Source of the DNA: Bdellovibrionales bacterium
GTDB taxonomy: Bacteria > Bdellovibrionota > Bdellovibrionia > Bdellovibrionales > UBA1609
NCBI GenBank assembly: GCA_028819545.1
Contig: JAPPLG010000028.1
Location: 116,987-180,986, forward strand
Reading direction: 5' to 3'
Length of the DNA: 64,000 nucleotides
Below, in pieces: positions 57,478-64,000 of the stretch. How positions within the stretch are numbered: the first letter of the stretch is position 1; the number at the start of each line of letters is the position of its first letter. The notes below the pieces were generated by a model. The model ran no database searches. It worked only from the letters and a program-made list of their open reading frames with translations, and had not been told where the DNA came from. A program made the translations under genes and the position numbers.

Positions 57478-59413
57478 GATTTTTTCCTTCTGGGTGATGA
57501 GAAACTTTTGTTTCTGGATACTTGTCAAAATAAGCTTTAAGAATATCTCTTGCAATCGGCGCTGAACCCACAGAGCCTGAACAAGAGTGTTCTGTTAAAA
57601 CAGCCACTGTGACTTCAGGGTTATCTGCAGGGGCAAAAGCCACAAACCAGCCGTGATTTCTGTCTTTAAGAGGTTTGAGGCGGCAGTCCTTATATAAATT
57701 TTCCCTGTTAAAAGAGCGCACCTGACTGGTTCCTGTTTTTCCGGCAATTAAGCGGTTTTTAATTCTCCACCATCTGGCAGTTCCTTTTGATCCGTGCACA
57801 ACACGTACGAGGCCCTGTTTAATAGTTTCAAAATGTGATGGATCTATCTCTTCGCTTAAGTCTTTAATCACTTTGCTTGAAATTTTTTGAATCACTTTAT
57901 TTTCTGAATTAATGATGGACTGCACGGCATAGGGCCGAACTATTTTTCCGTTTGTAGCAATAGCATTGTAAGCCACTAAAGCTTGAATAGGTGTTGCTAG
58001 AATATAACCCTGTCCGATGGCATGAACTAAGTCTTCACCTCCTTGCCATTTTTCATTAAGAGTTTCTTCTTTCCACTGGGTGGTTGGAACAAAACCTGAC
58101 ACTTCTCCACTCAGATGAATTTGAGTGGATGTTCCCAGGCCAAAAGCTTTGTAGTATTCCGCCATTTTATCCATGCCCAACTGCTGTCCAAGTTGATAAA
58201 AAAAAGTGTTGGAAGATTCTTCAATAGCCTGAAGGACGTTAATTCTGCCGTAACCGACCTGTTTGTGATCATGGAAGGTTCGTCTTCCTATACGTATTTT
58301 AGACGGGGAGTTGATTAATGTTTCTGCTGTGATGAGTTCTTCCTGCAAAGCCGCCAGAGCTAGAAGAGGTTTGATGATGGATCCGGGAGGGTAGTGGTTT
58401 TGAATAGCTTTATTGAGCATAGGTTTATCCGGATTTTTCTTTAATTCCTTCCAGTAATCATCAGACAAAGTATGTGAAAATAAATTAGGATCAAAACCTG
58501 GAGAGCTGACCCAGGCTATAATTTCTCCATTGGTTTTCATTGCAATGGCTGAACCGTTTCTCGGGCCGATGCGGTCCATACGGTTCATAGCCTGAAAGGC
58601 GGCCTCTTGCACATCTGAATCGATAGTGAGAACCAGGTGATGTCCGGAGCTGGGTTTTTCAGATTTAAAATCAAAAGGAAATTCAGACTGGGTGATCACT
58701 TGTCTGGAATGAGCATCCACTTCAATAAAAGAAAGTCCGTCCTGCCCACGGATTTCTTTTTCAAAAGACTGCTCCAAGCCGTTTTGTCCGATAATATCTC
58801 CTGATTTAAAGTGGAGTTCTCCTTTAAACTTTTGGTTTAAATCTTCAATTTGTTTTTTTGAAATTTGCCCTGTGTATCCAATGAGATGAACCCCTTGATT
58901 TTTTTGAGGATAAAACCGGACAATGTATTCTTTAATATTGAGCTCAGGAAATGTCTCTTCCAACAGCCTTAGATGATAAACTTGTTTTAAATTAAGTTGT
59001 TTTTTTAGTGAGATGGGAAAAAACTGACCTCGTTCTTTTGCACTTTTTTTAATTTGTTGTACTAATTCTTTATAGGGAGTTTCAATAATAGGGGAGATGA
59101 TTTTTGCCACCTGTTCAATATTTTTCGAATATTGAGGTGTGAGAAACAACTCCAGCTCCAAATAATTGTTTGTTAAAACTTTTTGATCACGGCTGAGAAT
59201 TAAACCTCTTGGAGCTTGAAGAATTTGTTTTTTTAAACGATTGTTTTCAGAATAGCGTCTGAGATCGGGGCCTTTGTATATTTGCAAATACCAGAGGCGT
59301 CCTGCAATGATGAGGAAAAAAACAGAAAAAATATATTTAGCATAGTGGATTCTTTTCGATAGAGTTTTTAACTCTGTATCCATTCTTGTAAATTCACTCA
59401 TTGGTTTTAGCAT
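57464..59413 (-). CDS. mrdA: penicillin-binding protein 2
   Basis: YPPGSIIKPLLALAAL (SxxK), ESSNTFFYQLG (SxN), AGKTGTSQV (KTG). Confidence 0.95.
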   Translation of the reverse strand: MLKPMSEFTRMDTELKTLSKRIHYAKYIFSVFFLIIAGRLWYLQIYKGPDLRRYSENNRLKKQILQAPRGLILSRDQKVLTNNYLELELFLTPQYSKNIEQVAKIISPIIETPYKELVQQIKKSAKERGQFFPISLKKQLNLKQVYHLRLLEETFPELNIKEYIVRFYPQKNQGVHLIGYTGQISKKQIEDLNQKFKGELHFKSGDIIGQNGLEQSFEKEIRGQDGLSFIEVDAHSRQVITQSEFPFDFKSEKPSSGHHLVLTIDSDVQEAAFQAMNRMDRIGPRNGSAIAMKTNGEIIAWVSSPGFDPNLFSHTLSDDYWKELKKNPDKPMLNKAIQNHYPPGSIIKPLLALAALQEELITAETLINSPSKIRIGRRTFHDHKQVGYGRINVLQAIEESSNTFFYQLGQQLGMDKMAEYYKAFGLGTSTQIHLSGEVSGFVPTTQWKEETLNEKWQGGEDLVHAIGQGYILATPIQALVAYNAIATNGKIVRPYAVQSIINSENKVIQKISSKVIKDLSEEIDPSHFETIKQGLVRVVHGSKGTARWWRIKNRLIAGKTGTSQVRSFNRENLYKDCRLKPLKDRNHGWFVAFAPADNPEVTVAVLTEHSCSGSVGSAPIARDILKAYFDKYPETKVSHHPEGKNHDSL

Positions 59414-59417
59414 CTTG

Positions 59418-59957
59418 TTATCCTAAAAATCTTTTTTCAAACGGCAGGCGCAAAGATTCCAGCCAGCGGTCCAGATGAAATATGAGAGGTTTAAGCAAGA
59501 GTACAGCTATAGATGTATTAACAATCGTTAAGAGCCATCCAAAAATAGGGTAGTGTTGGATGGGTTGCAGAGGAATCATGGTAGAGATGAGCCAGTCTAA
59601 AAGAGGCAGTAAAGTGGTAAATGATGTGCAAAAGATAAAAAATATTTTTCGATTTTTTAAATTCAAATGTTTTCCAAACCAGGGAATTGTAAAAAGAATA
59701 GAGCTTAGAAAAAGCATTTTTCCAAAACTCATGGAAGTGAGTGTGGAATAAAAAAAAGATGTCAGGTAAATCATGAGAAGAGCTGGAACTGGCGGTTTAT
59801 ACACAGAAAAATAGGCAATCAAAAGAATCCAAAGCTGAGGGGGAGATCCTAAACTGAGGTTGTTTATAAAAAGAGAGCTTTGGGCAATAATGAACACCAT
59901 CATTATGCTTGCAAAAATAAAAAAAATTAAAATATCCAGTTTATACTCTTTAATCAT
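59418..59957 (-). CDS. mreD: rod shape-determining protein MreD
   Basis: small multi-TM protein between mreC and mrdA. Confidence 0.8.
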   Translation of the reverse strand: MIKEYKLDILIFFIFASIMMVFIIAQSSLFINNLSLGSPPQLWILLIAYFSVYKPPVPALLMIYLTSFFYSTLTSMSFGKMLFLSSILFTIPWFGKHLNLKNRKIFFIFCTSFTTLLPLLDWLISTMIPLQPIQHYPIFGWLLTIVNTSIAVLLLKPLIFHLDRWLESLRLPFEKRFLG

Positions 59958-60765
59958 TGCTTGCTTTTATTATAATAAATAATTCTTCAATTTGGGAGAG
60001 CTTGGCTGTTAAACGGACATCCACGTCCTGACTTAAACCGTATTGTTCTTTTTGCACTTGGGATATAGTCCCGACAGGCAGTCCTGGAGGGAAAAAGGAG
60101 TCAATACCGCTTGTCACTATTTGGTCATTGACCTGTACATCATCTTCGTTTCTTAAATATTTCAGTTTTAGAAATTCCTCATCATATCCTTCAATCAATC
60201 CATGCACCCTTGACCTTTGCACAGTGGCGGGAAGGACTGCGTTTCTGTCAGATAAAAGTAAAATTTGTGCAGTGTCTCTATAAACACGAAACACATAGCC
60301 AATCACTCCTTCTTCAATAATGGCTCCCATATTTTTTTTCAGTCCGTCTTTTTCTCCTTTATCAATAGTTAAAAGGCGGTAGTTTGGAAAAGGATCCATG
60401 GCGATGACTTTTGCAGGAAGAAGCTGAAAGCCCTCTTGTTTGCTGAATTGAAGGAGTGCATTGAGCCTGTCGTTTTCGATTTGAATTTCTCTCATTTGCA
60501 TCAATTGAATTTTTAATTGGTTATTTTCTTTTCTGAGAGCCTGGTTGTTTTTTTTGACTTGAATGATGTAGGTGTACAAAGTCACTGTACTGCTAATAGT
60601 GTTGATGTAGTGAGAAAAAAATTGGTGTGTTTTGTGGGTTATAAACACCCCTGGTTTAAATATGAAGTTTTTTTCCAATTGGCTGTCTTGGATATTGACA
60701 AAAATTAAAGGGATGATAATGATGAATATAATAAATAAGGATATTTTTAAATTTAGAAAGTTCAT
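59950..60765 (-). CDS. mreC: rod shape-determining protein MreC
   Basis: TM + coiled coil + AKVIAMDPFPNYRLLTIDKGEKDGLKKNMGAIIEEGVIGYV. Confidence 0.93.
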   Translation of the reverse strand: MNFLNLKISLFIIFIIIIPLIFVNIQDSQLEKNFIFKPGVFITHKTHQFFSHYINTISSTVTLYTYIIQVKKNNQALRKENNQLKIQLMQMREIQIENDRLNALLQFSKQEGFQLLPAKVIAMDPFPNYRLLTIDKGEKDGLKKNMGAIIEEGVIGYVFRVYRDTAQILLLSDRNAVLPATVQRSRVHGLIEGYDEEFLKLKYLRNEDDVQVNDQIVTSGIDSFFPPGLPVGTISQVQKEQYGLSQDVDVRLTAKLSQIEELFIIIKASND

Positions 60766-60807
60766 AAAGTGTTCCTTATTATTTTTTAAATTATAGGTTC
60801 AACAATT

Positions 60808-61797
60808 ATGTTTGAAAAGATTAGAAAGCCTGGTCGCGCTAAAAGTATATTTGCTTATATTATATTTGGCTTAATCTGTCTTGTTTTCATTTTTTTAGGG
60901 GTGCCGACAGACCCTATGTCAGGGGCAGGAGGCTTTGCGGCTATTGTAGATAAACAAGTGATCTCTATTGCTTCTTTTTACGAAAGACTGAGTTTCTTGC
61001 AGGAAAATCAAGGTGCGTCTTTAAAACAAGATACTGAGCGTCAAAAAGCTGATCAAAGGCTGGCTTTAAACCAACTGATTGATGAGAAGGTTATGTTTAT
61101 AGCGGCTCAGCAGGCGGGCTTAAAAGTTTCTGATCAAGAACTTAGAAATCAAATCAAATCTTTTCCTGCTTTTCAGGAAAATGGAAAATTTCAAAATTCT
61201 CTTTATAGAAATTACCTTAAAGCCACCCGTAAATCTCCAGAGGACTTTGAAAATGATATTCGAACATTTGTATTGTTGCAGAGAATAGAAGCATTGTTTA
61301 ATCGTATTCTTTTTGTTTCCACACCAGAGAAGGAAAAAAACTCGGACTTAAATAATTTTGAATTTCAATTTAAGTACGTGCGCATCCCTTTAAATACTTT
61401 ATCCGGAGAGTCTACAAACTTAAGTCAGTGGCAGGATTTGCTAAATAGCCCTGAGTTGCTGGAACAAGAGTTAAAGGCAAAAGGCTTGGGGTGGATTCAA
61501 GCTTCGCCAGTGACTTTAAACAACTGGAGCAGTGTTTTACCTGTGTTAGTTGATGAAACTGAGCTTTTTGATTCTACTCTCGAGATTCTTCCAAATAAGG
61601 GGGTTGTTCCTAAACTGCTGGTGCAGGCGGATTATTTAGTTTTGGCTTATTTGACTGACTTTAAAGTGAAACCGGCTCAGGAAGTTAAATTATCCCAGGA
61701 TATTTTGTCTTTTTCTATTTCCAGAATTATTTTTTCTTCCTGGTTGCAGTCCATAAAAGAATACGTCCGTATTCAGTTCAATTCAAAATTGCTTTAA
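60808..61797 (+). CDS. SurA_N/PpiD-like periplasmic chaperone
   Basis: MFEKIRKPGRAKSIFAYIIFGLICLVFIFLG anchor; LNQLIDEKVMFIAAQQAGLKVSDQELRNQI. Confidence 0.8.
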   Translation: MFEKIRKPGRAKSIFAYIIFGLICLVFIFLGVPTDPMSGAGGFAAIVDKQVISIASFYERLSFLQENQGASLKQDTERQKADQRLALNQLIDEKVMFIAAQQAGLKVSDQELRNQIKSFPAFQENGKFQNSLYRNYLKATRKSPEDFENDIRTFVLLQRIEALFNRILFVSTPEKEKNSDLNNFEFQFKYVRIPLNTLSGESTNLSQWQDLLNSPELLEQELKAKGLGWIQASPVTLNNWSSVLPVLVDETELFDSTLEILPNKGVVPKLLVQADYLVLAYLTDFKVKPAQEVKLSQDILSFSISRIIFSSWLQSIKEYVRIQFNSKLL

Positions 61798-61937
61798 AAC
61801 GAAACACTTATTAGAAAAGCTCCAACAAAGGTCGAGATTCGTTTCATCCTTCGCTGTTTAACACATCGCTTCCATAAAGTTTGCTCAGGGTGATTCCGAC
61901 AAACTCTTAGAACGAATTTTTTTTGGAGGGCGGACTA

Positions 61938-63158
61938 ATGAGATTTTTAATTATTTATTTAGCTTGTTTATTTTTGCTTGGGTGTAATAGTGGAGGCTTT
62001 TCTGTAGGGTCAGAACTAGAGACTCAAAAAGTTTTAGATATGGATTTAATGGCATCAGAAGATTTTGATGGTGCTGAAGATGTAGAAGCCGCTTTAAATG
62101 TTGCAGAAGGTGATCCGGATAAACCTGCTGGAGTTATGCTGGCTCAAAATGAGTCTCAAAAACCAAGAAACAGAGAGTTTGGAAAGAGATCGCAAAGAGC
62201 AGAAAAACCGCAAAGGGCAGAAAGACCCCAAAGAGCGGAAAAACCGCGAGGATCTCAAAGGTCTTTTGGTAAAAGAAAAAGTGACTCTGATTTAGTGGCG
62301 AAAGCAGAAGAGGTTTCAAAGCCTGAAAAAGTAGAAGGAGTTGTTGAAATTCAAGATATCAATAACAAAGTCGATGTACTTGTTGTTGTTGATGGCTCTT
62401 TTTCTACAAGAGATGTTTTAAGGTCTATGCCTGAAAGAATGGATGGTTTTATTCCTGCTTTGAGTGAGTCTTTGGATTGGAGAGCTGCATTTTTAAGTGC
62501 TCATGTCAAAAATAACCAGAATAAAGAACTTTCTCCTATGGAAATTGATGGAGCTATTGTTGTGGAAAGAAAGTATATTACACAGGGCACTCGTTCAAAC
62601 GAAAGTATTTTTATAGATTCTTTAACAAGAAACAGCGGTCAAAAAAGATGTGCATTTCCTCCTCAATGCGGAGGATTTAAAGAAACTCCTTTATTGGCTT
62701 TAACTGAATATATTTTATCTCCTACAAGATCTGTGAACAATGGAACTCGTTTTATTCGGGATGATGCTCACTTGGCAGTTGTGATTGTGACGGATAATAA
62801 AGAAAATAAAAGAAAAGGGCATATAGTGACTGCTGATGAAGTTGTGGACACGATCAGACAGGAGTTTGGTGATGAAAAAGAATTTTCTGTTCATACTTTA
62901 ACAACAATGAATGATGCCTGCCGGAGTCAGTTAAAAAGGGATCACTTTTTTGCAGAAGGAAACAGAGCCGCAGAAATGCTTCTTCTTACTGAAGAAACCG
63001 GAGGGGCAAGTTTAAGTCTTTGTTCTCATGACTATGCTGTGCCTTTGGCAGAAGCTATTGAAAAAAGTGTATTAGGTGAAGAAGTGGACTGTAGTGCTTG
63101 TGAAAATTCAGGTGATGCAGTTGCTATTTCAGATCACCAAGAAGACGAAAACGTATAA
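61938..63158 (+). CDS. VWA-domain lipoprotein (paralog 3)
   Basis: GGAGG RBS before the ATG at 61938; lipobox FLLGC; VDVLVVVDGSFST; CAFPPQCGG. Confidence 0.75.
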   Translation: MRFLIIYLACLFLLGCNSGGFSVGSELETQKVLDMDLMASEDFDGAEDVEAALNVAEGDPDKPAGVMLAQNESQKPRNREFGKRSQRAEKPQRAERPQRAEKPRGSQRSFGKRKSDSDLVAKAEEVSKPEKVEGVVEIQDINNKVDVLVVVDGSFSTRDVLRSMPERMDGFIPALSESLDWRAAFLSAHVKNNQNKELSPMEIDGAIVVERKYITQGTRSNESIFIDSLTRNSGQKRCAFPPQCGGFKETPLLALTEYILSPTRSVNNGTRFIRDDAHLAVVIVTDNKENKRKGHIVTADEVVDTIRQEFGDEKEFSVHTLTTMNDACRSQLKRDHFFAEGNRAAEMLLLTEETGGASLSLCSHDYAVPLAEAIEKSVLGEEVDCSACENSGDAVAISDHQEDENV

Positions 63159-63167
63159 TCTATCTTT

Positions 63168-63204
63168 AGTAAGCCATATAAGCCCTCTTATATGGCTTAC
63201 TTTT
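63168..63204 (+). terminator. Rho-independent terminator
   Basis: agtaagccatataag-ccct-cttatatggcttactttt hairpin. Confidence 0.8.
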
Positions 63205-63367
63205 AAATCTCTTTTTCAGTTCTTTAATACAAACTTGTAAAATTTTCATTGTTTTTGGATTTTTTGACTAACTGTCTTGTATAAAGTAATATTCACTTGA
63301 ATTTTTATAAAGATATTTTCTTTAGAGAATATTTTTTTGTTAAATTATTTCAACAAGAGATAGTTTT

Positions 63368-64000
63368 ATGGGTTACTATCGTTTTTTCATTATTATTTGT
63401 AAGTTAATTTGTTTACTCTACCCTTCTGTAGTTTTAGCTGATTCCAAGCCTGAAAGACAATTGAACAAATTGACATTAGAGGAAACAAGATCTGCGATTC
63501 AAGAGTATAATAAGACGGCTCCAGAGGGCGAAGAAATTGTATCTGAACGCTCTTATAGTAGTTTTCGTCATAAGATTGGAACTCCAGTATTTAGAACTCT
63601 ACGTCGTTATCATGATAAGATTGGAACTCCAGTATTTAGAACTCTACGTCGTTATCATGAAAAGCAATTTGGCACTAGTGCAGGATTAGCTGAATACCTC
63701 TTTCCTACAAGGAGCAGAACAGCAAGAAGACAATCAAACAAATTGACATTAGAGGAAACAAGATCTGCGATTCAAGAGTATAATAAGACGGCTCCAGAGG
63801 GCGAAGAGATTACATCTAAACATTCTTACAGTAGTTTTCGTGATAGAATACCGAGAGCGCCATCAATTCCTACTCTATATAGTTATCATGAAGAGCAATT
63901 TGGCACTAGTGCAGGATTAGCTGAATACCTCTTTCCTGCAAGGAGCAGACCAGCAAGAAGACAATCAAACAAATTGACATTAGAGGAAACAAGATCTGCG
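63368..64000 (+). CDS. secreted long-repeat protein, truncated by window end
   Basis: MGYYRFFIIICKLICLLYPSVVLA signal; repeats NKLTLEETRSAIQEYNKTAPEGEE...FGTSAGLAEYLFP; open to position 64000. Confidence 0.7.
   Translation, partial: MGYYRFFIIICKLICLLYPSVVLADSKPERQLNKLTLEETRSAIQEYNKTAPEGEEIVSERSYSSFRHKIGTPVFRTLRRYHDKIGTPVFRTLRRYHEKQFGTSAGLAEYLFPTRSRTARRQSNKLTLEETRSAIQEYNKTAPEGEEITSKHSYSSFRDRIPRAPSIPTLYSYHEEQFGTSAGLAEYLFPARSRPARRQSNKLTLEETRSA

Overview
AT-rich Gram-negative bacterial chromosome window, probably a deltaproteobacterial/Bdellovibrionota-like, host- or prey-associated lineage (taxonomy is inference). The backbone is cell-envelope and division housekeeping: xseA-xseB-ispA, pepP-like, PBP1A, uvrA, comF-like, lolA-like, mreB, mutY, trpS, ftsQ-ftsA-ftsZ, an M23 peptidase, PP2C, TonB-like, aceE-like, hsp20, ggt, dapD, murI and mreC-mreD-mrdA-rodA. 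Interspersed accessory genes are rich in secreted repeat proteins: Sel1, a protease-Sel1 fusion, LRR, ankyrin, Cys-rich repeats, LPEYT repeats, INT_rpt-like repeats and three paralogous VWA proteins. The strongest accessory finds are: (i) a ~1.37 kb island bounded by a perfect 33-bp duplication of the tRNA-Leu 3' end, carrying an HTH gene and a Fic gene that look like mobile mystery proteins A/B and no integrase; (ii) an autonomous Fic gene with two 33-bp palindromic operators; (iii) a compact DUF2188-like/HEPN-like gene pair beside an IS3-family remnant; (iv) a MITE-like element with perfect 20-bp TIRs; (v) short palindromic repeats lying inside or at the ends of protein-coding genes (aceE-like, patatin-like, a coiled-coil protein), often with 18-bp-periodic expansions; (vi) a 61-bp perfect direct repeat flanking an accessory gene next to ftsZ. 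All calls come from reading the sequence and recalled family motifs; no searches were run.
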